This document shows, piece after piece, positions 11,150 through 24,500 of a DNA stretch of 64,000 nt; the first letter of the stretch is position 1; every line of letters begins with the position of its first letter. Below the pieces are notes generated by a model. It did not search any database. It was not told the DNA's origin and worked only from the letters and a program-made list of their open reading frames with translations. The DNA comes from Cylicocyclus nassatus (lineage: Eukaryota; Nematoda; Chromadorea; Rhabditida; Strongylidae): positions 55,161,140 through 55,225,139 of the forward strand of contig CATQJL010000112.1 in the NCBI GenBank assembly GCA_958299035.1, given 5' to 3'. The position numbers and the translations under genes were made by a program.

Positions 11150-12354
11150 ATATTGGCACTTAACCACCGTTTAACTTAAGAACACTCGTTTTGAACCTTC
11201 AAAACAAAGGCATTGCTGCAACGCAAAATTTTTGCTTTCAAATGATATTACTTCGAAGGAATTTCACTGAAGTTCAGAAAATTGTGATTTTTGATAAAAA
11301 AGGAGAATGAATTTTCGGGCCAAATTGATACATATTGCCAGCTAAAATATGGCGTATATACAGCAATCTACGACAAAGGTACAAAGTTTTATTTTTAGCA
11401 GGTAATTCCCTTCGCGCAATGAAAAAGGCAATTTTGGTATTTCCGCTCTCTCTGTCGCGGATTGGGCCCCCAGCTCCCAACGTCAGTGGTAACGTGCCCT
11501 CCTGCATCAGCGAGGGGAGCCAGGGGTCCGCTCCGTGATAGAGTGAAGCGTACCATGTGAGGTGGCTACCTGTGAGAAATGCTATGTGCGCCTGCCACAG
11601 GGACACTCCAAGCACACGTAGAGGCCCTTGCCACCAGCCTGCTTAGCAGTCACTCGGCACTTGCGACTCGACTACTCCCAACCATCGACAGTTGGGGCGT
11701 GCACATATAACCAAGGCACTACCCGGGGTCGTGCCAGCCTTCCAACAGGTCTTTCCCACTAGACAAGATTATAAAGTACACAATAATAACGATGACATGA
11801 GATATCCCCGGAGCCACAGCCGAGCTGTGGCCCACCGCTCCAAACAAATCACACGTGTAAAATGCCCACCATTTATCCACAACTAATCCCTAAACTCAAA
11901 CACAAGGGGTGAGCACAACCAGCCCTTATCCTAGGGGCCGACAATATCGGAAACCCCCCGCGGCGGTGTCGCCGGCATGTGCCAGGCGCGAGCGCTCACG
12001 GGGTTACCTCATCTGAGTGGTTGCCTGTCCTCCGTGGCGTAGATGTAGTTGAACGCGTGAGATGGGGACGGCGCTGCATCGATCGACACGTGGGATGACG
12101 AAACTGGGACCCAACCGCTCACCAGGTAACGAAACTGACGACTGATTTGAAAGCTGTGGCGGTGGCGATGGGAAGGCGGGAGCAGCGCGAGGACAGCGTT
12201 TCGGGACCCCTTCGCAGCGCGGCGGCGGCCTCCTTTGACGGAAGTCGCGAATCCGCGACACTCTCCTTTTGGATAGCACACTTGATACCAAAAGACATCA
12301 AGTGGGGTGTCTATCCAAAAGCGCAATTCGTGATTGAAGAAGACCAATATTTTA
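11150..12354. other. GC-rich intergenic stretch, no gene recognised
   Basis: Several open frames occur on both strands at 12004-12365, but they overlap one another and match no family I recognise. The block at about 11930-12260 is unusually GC-rich for this window and lies directly upstream of the probable Helitron end, so it may be part of that element. Confidence 0.4.
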
Positions 12355-12652
12355 TAAACATATAAAGCAATGATGTCTGTTTGCCTGTCTGTCTGTGTGT
12401 CTGCATGTACGTATGTTCCGAATAGAAACTTCTATTTCTGAACCGATTCGGACCAAAGTAGGCACACATAAACCTCAGGGCGGGGCGCGTGTCGTAGGCC
12501 TTTTTGCCATCGATCGATATCTATTTTATCGATTTCTCGCAAAATTCGGGCCAGGAGCTGGAAGATGGCACAGGGGAGGGAGGGGGGTAAGTGAGCATGC
12601 TGATTACGAATACATTATTGACAGGGCGGGCGGAGCCGGGTTTGCCAGCTAG
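12355..12652 (+). mobile_element. Probable Helitron 3' portion
   Basis: A TGTCTG-type tract near 12371 is followed by the stretch GAACCGATTCGGACCAAA near 12437. The unit ends with a GC hairpin around GGGCGGAGCC and terminates GCCAGCTAG followed by T. A subterminal hairpin, a CTAG end, insertion next to T and no inverted repeats or target duplication are Helitron features. The 5' end (expected TC) was not located and no Rep/helicase is present, so this is non-autonomous or truncated. Confidence 0.55.
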
Positions 12653-14468
12653 TTCCTTACATTCAACTTCACTTAGATAGAAATTAGCAGAAACATTTTT
12701 GCAGCCGTGAAACTTTCTCCAATAATACTAAATGAAAAAGATTCATTGAGGAAAAAAGAGAGTTTCTTACCTGAGGTTCCTTTCTGGCATTGCGAAGTAG
12801 CCGTAATGCGTTTCTAAACAGTATGCATAAGTGAGAAATGATACTGAGCTATACTGATAAATGGGGAAGTTATTTAGTTAACTGTTAAAGAACAAGACTT
12901 AAGTGTCTTCCTTCTCCCGCTTCCCTTAAAATCAGAGCTAGTAATGCAGATTTCTATTCTTCTGCGTAAACACAATCTACTGGCACCCGTACCTGACAAA
13001 ACTTCAAAGGAAGTCACACAGTACTTATACTGTGCCACAACTGTGCAACAAAAGCTACAAGCGATGTTTATTACGATAAGGTGGTAATTGATAGCCAGCA
13101 GTAAGGAAAGGCTCTAAACAAAAGTTGAGTCAATGCTCAGTTGATGGAGCCGACTTGGTTATGTTTATCAAAAAATCGAACTGATTGTAATCTTATACGA
13201 AAAAAAGCAAAGATTAATAATACGCAGGATTATAAATCAAATCTCATACACATTTTATGAAAACAGGGTTGCTTTCTTTAAATTTGAAAAAGATTTTATT
13301 CACAAGTTCCTTACAAGGACGTGTTAAATGAGGATATCTTGACAACCAGCTTTTTCGCAGTAAAATGTGTTATAAGTCCAAATTACTAGTTTAAGCTAAC
13401 TTCTATTTCCCTTATCCTGCTGAATTTACGGTAAGGCAGAGTTTAGAGTTGCCCAATGTGCCAGCATTGTGCCAGTGCCATGGTAGCTCCGCGCTAGCAT
13501 TGTACGCAATATCACGTGGACGCAGCTGATATTGATCAGTCGCCATCCGGCACGGCGCTGGAATGGCGCTAGCATGGCGCTGGCATAGGAAACGCTAGCA
13601 GTATCATGTACTTGAGTGGATACATTTACAATTATCACTCAATCACACAAACTTCCTATCTTTTGAGGTCCCGTATGGAAGTTAAAGCTCTCTTAGCTCA
13701 GTAAAGTTTGGAAAATCATACGACGAGAAGGACAACGTCGATTCCAAGCAAAAAAATTGTGCGTAGTAGTTTTTGATTGATTTTGCATCGTGGAGGGCAA
13801 ACGATTTTTTCTGTTGGCTTAATATGTTGCTTTGAGGTCAACATGTGCTCTAAACATCTTAAATGCGTACTTTCCAAAACATTTGTGCAGCACCGAATCT
13901 CGAAAGCTCAGAATGTCCAGTCCTATGAAAAACGATTTTCGAGCTGCCCATGCAGCATAGCCATACCAGGATAATTCTTTATTTTTTTAAGAATGCTTTG
14001 GTCTAGGATTCACAAAGGTAAACTAGTCTTTCTGTACAACCTGTGGCGTTCATCTATTTCTTCATCATGGAGGAAAAATGGAGGAGAGAGGGGATGAAAT
14101 TAGAGAGTAGGCTCATCTATACCATATAAGGTTTTACAATCTCATAGCAATGGCGAAGAGAGGGAGGAGATGAGTGAGTCGCAATATTTTCGAAAATATA
14201 CGCGTGTTATGAAATTGCGTAATGAATTGTCTTCATCTGCAAGTGTGGAGATATTCTAAGTTTTTTCAAGTTTTAAATCAGCTTCGTAGAAGAACTGGGT
14301 TTTTCAAAAACTCAGGCTATGGGCCAACAAAAACTTTGAAGAGCTTTCCAGATAGTTTCCCACAGCGCGGCTAATCCCTGTACTCAAAAAAAAATCCTCT
14401 CCTTCCCCCGAAAGGAAATTTTTGGACCCTTACTGCCTCATAGGGAGAAATCTCAATGCGAAATAATA
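12653..14468. other. Intergenic; one GC-rich CGTGCCAGC-type repeat at about 13440-13600
   Basis: Most of the stretch holds nothing recognisable. At about 13440-13600 lies a GC-rich short repeat with GCTAGCAT, GGCACGGCGCTGG and GGCGCTGGCAT. It resembles copies near 16190, 25770, 32730 and 36010. Confidence 0.5.
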
Positions 14469-14660
14469 CAGGGTGTCCGAGAAAGATGTGCACATTGTTT
14501 GATCGTTAATAACTGTCTTGCGTTGATGTCCTTCGGCGAACTCAAGGTACCATTGTGTAGAGCGAAGTTGAACTTAGATTTACAGTATACTCAGTGGATC
14601 AGCGATTGCTTTTCATTACTGTGGGATTAGGGTAAGAACTTTTAGTATACAAAACCATTG
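14469..14660. mobile_element. One-ended Tc1/mariner-type MITE fragment
   Basis: The sequence starts TA-CAGGGTGTCCGAGAAAGATG and continues with TTGATCGTTAATAACTGTC, matching the left ends at 1218 and 34744. No matching right end was found, so this is a half copy. Confidence 0.6.
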
Positions 14661-14854
14661 TTAAAAAGGCCGTCTGACAAAATTTTTTTAGAAAATCTGG
14701 AAAATTGTTTAGTAGGTGCTCGCCCATGCCGATTTCACTAAACAATTTTCCACGAGTTTTGAGCTCTTTCAAGGTTGTAAACACATCTCTGCGGACTTTA
14801 GAAAAAACCTGTCACGATATTCTTGGAATACTTTATTCAGCAACTCAGACAATC

Positions 14855-15390
14855 GACGGGACCCCTCCGCCGGACCCTCCGAAACTGCCAGAGTCGCGCC
14901 GGACCCAGTTGACCAATGAGAGAAGGGCAAATGGGCGGTCCATCGCGGTGACATCACTGGCAGGCAAATGGGAGGCTTCTCCGGCCCTGCTGCAAAGGTC
15001 CGCCATTTCTCCGGCGCGACTCTGCCAGATTTGGCGGACTCCGCGCCGGAGAAATTTGCGCGGCGCGTGTCCGCCAAATTTGGAAGAGCCGCGCCGGAGA
15101 AAATGGGAGGGGTCCGGAGCAGAAATGGGAGGCCTCCGGAGCAGAAAATGGGAGGTATCCGGAGCAGAAAATGGGAGGTATCCGGAGCAGAAAATGGGAG
15201 GTATCCGGAGCAGAAAATGGGAGGTATCCGGAGCAGAAAATGGGAGGTATCCGGAGCAGAAAATGGGAGGTATCCGCCGGAGAAATGGGAGGGCTCCGCC
15301 GGACAAATGGGAGGGCTCCGCCGGACAAATGGGAGACCCACCGCTGGGGAAACGCCGCGACCCTGCCATTTCTCCGGCGGAGGGGTCCTA
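14855..15390. repeat. Foldback carrying a 23-bp minisatellite
   Basis: At about 15117-15275 a 23-bp unit, GGAGCAGAAAATGGGAGGTATCC (shown here as GGAGCAGAAAATGGG plus AGGTATCC), is repeated in tandem about six or seven times. It is followed by variant units built on GGAGAAATGGGAGGG and GGACAAATGGGAGGG. The edges are inverted: GGACCCCTCCGCCGG at about 14858 and CCGGCGGAGGGGTCC at about 15375. Open frames on both strands here come from the repeat length and are not genes. It lies just downstream of the transporter's 3' end. Confidence 0.85.
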
Positions 15391-15475
15391 TCCGCTGTCT
15401 GAGAATGCAGTAAAGTGCAAATTTCATATTTGAAATCAGCGACCTTGATTAGCAGAGTATAAGAGCTTTTGACTG

Positions 15476-15481
15476 TTTAAT
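15476..15481 (-). terminator. Possible ATTAAA poly(A) signal of the SulP gene
   Basis: ATTAAA on the minus strand lies about 100 nt past the predicted stop codon. No canonical AATAAA was seen in that interval, so this is the best candidate and only a weak one. Confidence 0.35.
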
Positions 15482-15581
15482 TCTCTTTTTAAAGCAAAAT
15501 ATGGCTTTCAGTCGCCTAAAATCTTCTCTTACAAGTTGCGAATTTCTAAAGAATTCTGTTCGGTTTGCTTGTTTTCTGCTC

Positions 15582-18500
15582 TCAAATGGAAGTAAATGAG
15601 ATGTAAACAATCATTTCACAATAGTCAGAAGAACTGGAAGGGTTTTTGTTAGAAGGCGTAAGATCCTGCGAGTGCCGTGTAAGTTGCATTATGCTACGAT
15701 TCGATCATACTTTAGCCTACTCACCCATTTCTGCTCGCGATGGCCAGCGCGTCCTTTAATGTTGGGAACAGATGTTCTTTTTCAATTTTCTTGAAAAAGC
15801 CACTCGCACCCAGTGCAGTTCGAAGTGAAGCTAAGAAAACTTCCATTTCAATTTTTAAGACTGGACTCCGCAAAATCCTTCCTTACCATTAGCTCCAGCA
15901 AGGTAAAGTATGCCACCTTTGTCTTTGAAATCTTTGGCTATCTAAAACGACAGAAATCATCATTCCTTGCCATTCTCAAAATTATTCCAAATTTTCACCT
16001 CGTTGAAAGCAGTGGCAGCCATGTAATCACAATAAGCCATAGCTGAGCAGTCAATGATGAGAAAATGAGGGCTACCGCCTTTATAGAGACTCTCTGGACG
16101 ATTTGGGGAGGACGAGTTGTTCAATTTTTCTGTATCCTAGATAAAATTTGTGAATGATCACTACGATGAATTCTTCTGCAGCTGGCCCAGAACTGTGCGT
16201 GCACCGGATTTGCGCCAGATGCCAGCGCCAATTTAGCGCCGCGCAGGAACTCGATCAACGCGGGGCGCGTTCATGTGGTGCTGCGCTAGCGTCGCGCTGG
16301 CCCCGTGCATGCGCCTTATTTTGAGCGATCGATGTCCTGGCACGGCGCTGGCACGCACAACTTCAACGCAGCCTATGCGATAATAAGGTGAAAATAACTT
16401 GCTTCTGCGCTTGGGTTCTCTTCCCAACACTTCATCCACTGTTCCAGGGTTCTGTTTAGAGATTTTCGAAACCTGAAATGCAAAAATTCAAATTTTAACT
16501 TCAAGAAATGTTCTAAGAGAAATTCTCAATTTTCAACAAAAAAAAACAGAAAAAAATGTTTACGTTGTTGAGATATGACGATATACCGATCAAGAGACCG
16601 TGTATCGATCATGCAGGCTTCATGGGCTATCCCATGGACGCCGCCATTCGTGGTATGCACCCCGTCGGAGGACGGTGAAGGGAAAGTTTTCTTCCATCTT
16701 TTTGTTGTGCCTTTGCTGTTTATATTTTCCTAGTTACCTGTCCTGCTGCTACTCCACAATTTGCTAACTTTTCTGTGACGTTGCTGATTTTGCTATGAAA
16801 CTCTGTTGACTCCGCGTGCTTGCTCCTATCGGTCTCAGCCAAAGGTTATTTCAGGCACAAAATTTACCACATTTATAGTTTTCAACTAACGATGGAGGTC
16901 CGATTAGTCGAAGTGGCCTTTCCAAATGATCTTATACCACTTTTAAGAGCATCAAACGGTGATTTCGAATCTGATTACAAAATCCGCCTCTACATGCCGA
17001 GTTATGAACATTTTCTTGTTGCGAGAAAGGAACCCATAGTCTAGGTAAAATCAAACTTTACGGTCTTTTCAATGCTCAAATAGAGCAGTGTTGAGTATTG
17101 ATGTTTTGGATAGAAGTTGGATTGGATAGATGGATATTGTTCAAATGGAGTGCTAATCAGCTTTGGACCATTTGAATTCTGACGAATTTTGTGCTAGTTA
17201 TGCTTTCAATTTTTTAACTCAAAAACGCTCATAACTCGACGTCCAGAGGCGCTCGGCAGATAACGAAGACAGATTTGGAATCAGCATTCGGTGCTCTTTA
17301 TAGTCGTATTAATTTCGTGTGAAAAGGCCACTTCGAGCAAACGGACCTCCCTTATAGGCACCATAAAAACCCAATTTGTAAGGTCTCAAAGTTATCCAAA
17401 CGTCTCTCAGGTTAGAAAAGTAGGGGTATTTGAAAAGTGGCTTTTTATTTCAAAACTTGAGCCTTTGCATACTGAAGCATACTTCATTCGTAAATAATTT
17501 CTTGTTTCCTCAATGGAAAAAGGGGCACAAAAATCGAATCTTCAATTTAAATAATGCTCAACTAAAGCTGACCTTTCCACGTTCGTAAACAGCAGCGGCC
17601 CATCGAAGCGAAACACGCAAACATCAGGATTGTTGCATGGTCTTTCGGAGTCCTGTTCTTCTTGTGTGTTTTGCAAGAAATACTGCCATTTTGGCCTGGA
17701 AAATCAGGGACAAACAATACCCGTAAATGAAAAAGCACTAAAGAAATCATTACCACTGCGATCTGCAAATCACTGTAAATAGCGCGAATAGGATAGAAAT
17801 AGCAAGTCCTTCCATAACATTGACAAATACTGTGCTGAAGAACGACACAATCCATACCATCTGCAACAGAAACCAAGTTTGAATTATTGGTCTGCTATTC
17901 ACAAACGGTTTTCGCTGGATCTGGCGTTGATAAAATAAACTTTTCAAATTTATGACTTTATCGGATTCTAGAAAAGCTGTGGAGTAGGTCAATTTTTAAT
18001 TCTTCCAAAAAAAAAGTAAGCACAATGCCACCAGCGGCAAGAGAATTTCGCGCTTACAATGTTCACGCTCTTTTCCCGTAATGGAAAGCCCTCCTTCTAA
18101 TAGACCCCATACACTTGGTCAAACTTGCTATTTGCACACCCAACGAAAATTTATGCAAAATTAGGCGATTTCAAAAAAGTGGGCGGAGCTGCCCGGCCTA
18201 TATTGGCTACTGTCAGGCCACATTAAAATACATATAGAGCTCAAAAAAAAAAGATAAAGTACTTATGTTGATATGAAATTGAGAAAAATCTTAATATGAA
18301 ATTCTAGCTGTTTGTCCACCAAGGTGATCAACGATCTTGTGATAACTATGCCTGATCTCCACGTTGAGTTTCATTTCGAAACTATGGAACAATATAAAGT
18401 GCGGTTCATAATTATACGAACACCCAAAATTTTGTAAGCTTTCGGACTTTTTGGGAGAAACTCAAAAAGCCGTTGATACCACGCGATAGAACACAGCCGA

Positions 18501-21500
18501 AAACGGTATATGATTCATAAGAATGGAAATCGATATCAATATTAGGAGTGTTTTTGCGCCTAATGCAAATTTTTAGCGGTTCATAATTATACGAACACCT
18601 CAAACAAAGGTCCATTTTTCGTTCAAGATTGCAATCGTTTGAGTCCAAATTTTTTGAAGAATTACAGTAACAAAGTCTGACATATCTGCTACACACTGAA
18701 CCCAGTGCAGTTCAAAACGAGGACCGTTCCTTTTTTCAGAAGGCTCTAAATGCTTTCGGAGTGATTGGGCTCCAGAACCATCCGTTCATCTGTGGTTTAC
18801 GCGCTCTAATTAGCTTCTACCAAAGCTATGAGATAAAATTAGCTCTTTCGATAGGTATTTCGTTTGACGCTTGGAAAATCTCTGCGTTTTCATCCGTTTT
18901 TCAACCAAGTTCCATCCTTAGCACAGAGTTAGCACAATTTCGAGCCTCAAAACTCAGCTTCTCTCTTGCGCAAACATTTGATATGAAGCACCTGCATTGC
19001 TTGCATGATGATATTTCTGTACCAAAGTTTTTGGGTTTTATCCAGAACTGATCTTGCGGTTGTGGAGCTACAAACCAAATAAAGGTGAGATTGCAATAGT
19101 AAAAACAGTATTTCTGGTGAAATACAGCACTGGCAGTGCCGCTTTTCAAAACTGCGTTTTAAACGCAATAAAGCGCCGGAAGTGCCGCATTGCTATAACT
19201 TCTTTCAGACTACTCCTATCGAGCTCTGATTAAAATATTTGGAACCAGCGCTGTCTGTTGCATCCGATAGTATATTTGAAAATTGAAAAATTCACAATTT
19301 TTTTGTGCCCCACGGCGCAATAAACGCGATATTGCGTCGAAAGAGCCGCATTCGAATAACTTTCCACAAAACTACTCTTTCTAATTTTCCTTGTTATATT
19401 CGGATTCAGCACTGATTGGTCTATCCGACAGTATATTCAAAATCTGAAAAAGTCAATTTTTTCATGTGCCGCAGGGCACAATAAACGCGTTTTTGCGTCG
19501 GAAGTGCCGCATTTTTATAACTGCTTTCATATTTATCCCACAATAATCTTGTTTACACAGTTGTCATCAGTGTTCCTCGAGCTATCCGCTAATGTGTTTA
19601 AAAGTTTGAAAATCTCAATTTTTTAGTGAATTACACGTTTTAAATCTTTTTGCCCCATTTTTTGCACTGATAAGCTGATAACGATCTTCAAAGTAATTGT
19701 ACAAAATTCTGAACAACATATTTGAAATTAGTTCATCGCAAGCTATCCAATGATATGTTTAAAAACCTAAAATTCTCAAATTTTTTGTTTCCGATTTTAT
19801 TGGTCCCTCATAGTGGCATTATTAGCTAGGCTGGCTCCGGCCCTTGACTGCCGTGACCTATCAATATCGATTTTTGCTATCATAACATGCATGGTAACAA
19901 AATACAGTACTAAGACGCACGTTGAGCTTCACTCGCCAAAAGCAGCACCCAATGAATTTGAATTTCGAAATCATGAACTTCAATTTTTGAAATTCGTTGA
20001 AATTTGAAAAATACCCTTAAATGACTGCAAATCCCAGGCAGTAAGACACGATGATGTCCATGCTTCGAGCGAGAACTTGTTAATCTGCTGATCTCCATTT
20101 TGAAATTTCAAACTTTTTTTAAGATTCCAATTTAAAATTTCAATTTTTGATTTCGAATCAAATTTTGGCATGCCAGCTAATTGATTGGTAACAGTGCGAT
20201 GGCAGCTGGCAATGTACCATCTGTATATTGTCAAAATGACTGCAATGAGATAAAAAATCATTTTGTAACCCTTCTATGCAGATATATTTGAAAAGGAGCT
20301 TGCTCTTCTAGCTGTAGCTGATTGACGAGAAGATTTTTCTTAGGTTGAACATGTGTTTTTCTGATTCTGTGCTTAATCTCAAAGAAATAGCTTTAGTAGA
20401 AATTTCGCAAATCTGATTATTCATTGGTCCGTAGTAAGTGTGACTAAAGCAGCTACGTGATCATGACCTCACTCTTCATCGGTTTTACCACTACGATTAC
20501 ACGGTTCTGCAACGTATGAATTTTAGGAACAAGTTCGTTACAACCATAACACTTGAGGTCTCGAAGTAAATTGAAACAAAAAAGTGCTCAAATTATAATT
20601 TGGTTATAAAGTTTGATCATATCTTCTAGCTATTCTGGAATTTAGTGATGAATTCCTGATATCGCTATTTTCTTATGAAGCTAGCAAATTTAGTCAAACA
20701 AAAATTAAATTGCAATTATCAGAATCAAAATCAACTGCTCATTACCATTTGTTTCTTGCGAACTACTAAATTATCCTTCATAGGTGCTAAGCTAGGTCGA
20801 AGAGCATTGAAAAAGAAATTAGAAATTCTCTGATGGTAAGTTCTATTCGACAATCTAGCGCCAGTGTTGTGATGGAACAGTTCGCAGGCAGAAGTCCGTT
20901 GAGGTGTGAAAACATGCCCTTGGGAGAATAAATTGCCCGAAACTGAGTGAAATATCAATGGTTTCGGTTTCGGGACCTATTTGTCAGAATCAAGGCGCTG
21001 GCTCATTCTTCTTTCGAGAGCTCATGAGGCTCAAGCATTCAATGAGAATTTCATCCCGCTGAATTATAGCGAAAACTTGGTCAGTCATGTCCTGTTTTTG
21101 CCAAAAGATGTATGCTTTGGATTTTGGAATCAAGACCAACTTTCTCACTCTCGACTGCACTGAAATGTTTTTTTCAAATTGCCGCAGATTTGCACCAAAA
21201 AAACAAGTAGGGGCACTTTAAACGTTTTTTGCATATCACCACTTCCATTTCTTTATAGATAACTAGTACTTCAAGACCATAATGCGTGCAGATCAACTAG
21301 CAACAACTCAAGGATGCCATATGTCTAGAAACACATTTTCTTCAATACAGCTTTTCGAAACTTCTTGTCACAATACGCTTCTTTATTTGTGGAGAATGGT
21401 TGCAGATCTACAAAAGCAAATGTTTTTAAAATCCAAAAAGTGGTACTGATTTTTAGCCCCAGAATGATTTTTATTTATTATTGAACTACGGCTCTGGTAT

Positions 21501-24500
21501 CAACAGTAAGATCTCTCAAACTCTTAGATTAACAAACAAAGAAAATGCAACTTTAACTTTGACGTTTTCGAAACATAATCCATTTGCTGCACGAAATCTG
21601 CATGTAAGTATCACAGGATGTTCACTTCTGAAAAGAGCTCAAGAATCAAGTCTTGTGAGCAAAACTTTTGATTTTGCAATATTTGTTGGAGGTCAATCAC
21701 TGTGAAGATCCCCATAGGGTGATGAAGCCGTGATTATATTGCTAAACTAAACGATTTCCTCCATTTTTTCCACAGAACTTTTTGACTTCGAAATAGAATT
21801 TGTAAAAGGATGTTCACTAGCTTATCGAAATTCGATTGTAGTGAGATGTATGATGATTGGCCTCCTACAAAACTATCCGGCATCAATTCTCAAGACGTGA
21901 ATCTGCTGGCGTTAGTAGTGGTGGTTAACGGTTGGTTCGAGGTCATGGATCGGTCAAGCAATTTCCCTGTTCTGAGCAGGGATTTCCGAACTGAAAATAC
22001 TGAAGTACTGAAAATTTTACATGTATCTCATACATTGCTACTTCTTTCGATTGAGTTAAACTTTCGAATCAGAAATATTCATTCGAAGGAAGATTTGAGA
22101 ATAGAATGAAAATATTTTTTTGAAATTTTTCTCATATTTTAGTAAAGAGCTCTGTCTTTAACTGATTTGTCAAAATCGCATTCACAGAGCTAAGGTTTCA
22201 GTGAAAATTACTAAATTTCAAATTGGAAAACTCAGAGTGACAATGGCAGTACATTTTAAAAACAAAACTGGAAATAAGCCTTCAATTCTGCTCAATGTGT
22301 CTTGGATTCTGAACAATTAGAAGTAATTTCTGAATTTTCGAGACTTTAAAAATTAAAGTTTATGGTGTCAAATTCCCAGGTTCACTATGCAACGCACTTT
22401 AGAAATCTGAAAGTGTTGGGAGACATAACTTTTACCTTCATCAGAAGTGCCTGGTTACGAAAACATGTGTTGTACCTTAGTTTATTTTATTGAGTTGTGG
22501 GTGCACCTGCCAACTGACCCAGGCATGTCCAAAGGTGTGAAGTTATCTAAAGGAATACATCCAAATATCGATTAGTTTGGAGAAACTGTGATTTTTGATT
22601 ATTGCTGGTGTGATCCGCAATAGGTAGGAGAAATGCGAGACGGTCAGGAAGATCTTGCGATCTCTTCGGCTGTCATCAACTAGAGCTCCCTTTTAATGCT
22701 AAAATCCTGTGCGAATCTTCAATTAGTACCAGATAAAGTGCATCAACTAAATAGCTGTCTGAAGTTACCACTTGCAGAGTTTGGCGGGTTTCGCTCGAAA
22801 TTTGGACGAAATAGTCACGAATTTGCTACCAACTGAACTCGCATGGGTTTTTGATCTTCAAAGAACTGATTACAAAATAGTAAGAGTAAGCAGCATGAGC
22901 GACTACCTATAGAAGCTTCTTCGAAACTTCATATATTTCTAGAACGTTATAAGACAAATATGCCCTATTTAGTACTTATCTGGCAATAAAAATCGCGCCT
23001 CTAGTCATAGATCCGGAGAAATGACTGATTTGAAATTTCAAAATGGAGATCAGCAGATTAACAAGTTCTCGCTCGAAGCATGGACATCATCGTGTCTTAC
23101 TGCCTGGAATTTGCAGTCATTTAAGGGTATTTTTCAAATTTCAACGAATTTCAAAAATTGAAGTTCATGATTTCGAAATTCAAATTCATTGGGTGCTGCT
23201 TTTGGCGAGTGAAGCTCAACGTGCGTCTTAGTACTGTATTTTGTTACCATGCATGTTATGATAGCAAAAATCGATATTGATAGGTCACGGCAGTCAAGGG
23301 CCGGAGCCAGCCTAGCTAATAATGCCACTATGAGGGACCAATAAAATCGGAAACAAAAAATTTGAGAATTTTAGGTTTTTAAACATATCATTGGATAGCT
23401 TGCGATGAACTAATTTCAAATATGTTGTTCAGAATTTTGTACAATTACTTTGAAGATCGTTATCAGCTTATCAGTGCAAAAAATGGGGCAAAAAGATTTA
23501 AAACGTGTAATTCACTAAAAAATTGAGATTTTCAAACTTTTAAACACATTAGCGGATAGCTCGAGGAACACTGATGACAACTGTGTAAACAAGATTATTG
23601 TGGGATAAATATGAAAGCAGTTATAAAAATGCGGCACTTCCGACGCAAAAACGCGTTTATTGTGCCCTGCGGCACATGAAAAAATTGACTTTTTCAGATT
23701 TTGAATATACTGTCGGATAGACCAATCAGTGCTGAATCCGAATATAACAAGGAAAATTAGAAAGAGTAGTTTTGTGGAAAGTTATTCGAATGCGGCTCTT
23801 TCGACGCAATATCGCGTTTATTGCGCCGTGGGGCACAAAAAAATTGTGAATTTTTCAATTTTCAAATATACTATCGGATGCAACAGACAGCGCTGGTTCC
23901 AAATATTTTAATCAGAGCTCGATAGGAGTAGTCTGAAAGAAGTTATAGCAATGCGGCACTTCCGGCGCTTTATTGCGTTTAAAACGCAGTTTTGAAAAGC
24001 GGCACTGCCAGTGCTGTAACTTCTGCGTGACCAAAACAAACGCTCAACGCCGCTGATTTTTTCTAGGCAAATATAAAGTATTGTAAACTTCTACATACTA
24101 CATGCTTACTTCATTGTACGGCTCCAGAAGCTGATTTTTGAGGCTCGAAATCGTGGTAACTCTGTGGTAAGGTTGGAACTTGGTTGAAAAACGGCACGAA
24201 AACGCAAAGATTCTCAAAGCGTCAAACAAAATACCTATCGCAAGAGCTTATTTCATCTCAAAGTTTTGGTAGAAGCTAATTAGAGCGCGTAAACCACAGA
24301 AGAACGGATGTTTCTGGAGCCCAATCACTCCGAAAGCATTTAGCCCCTTTTGAAAAAAGTAACGATCATCTTTTTGAACTGCACTGGGTTTAGTAAATAG
24401 CAGATATGTCAGACTTTGTTACTGTAACTCTTCAAAAAATTTGGACTCAAACGATTGCAATCTTGAGTGAAAAATGGACCTCTGTTTGAGGTGTTCGTAT

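Noticed and set aside
14705..15433. Open frames up to 242 codons on both strands
   Set aside because: The translations are repeats of the 23-bp minisatellite unit read in several frames on both strands. Length comes from the repeat, not coding.
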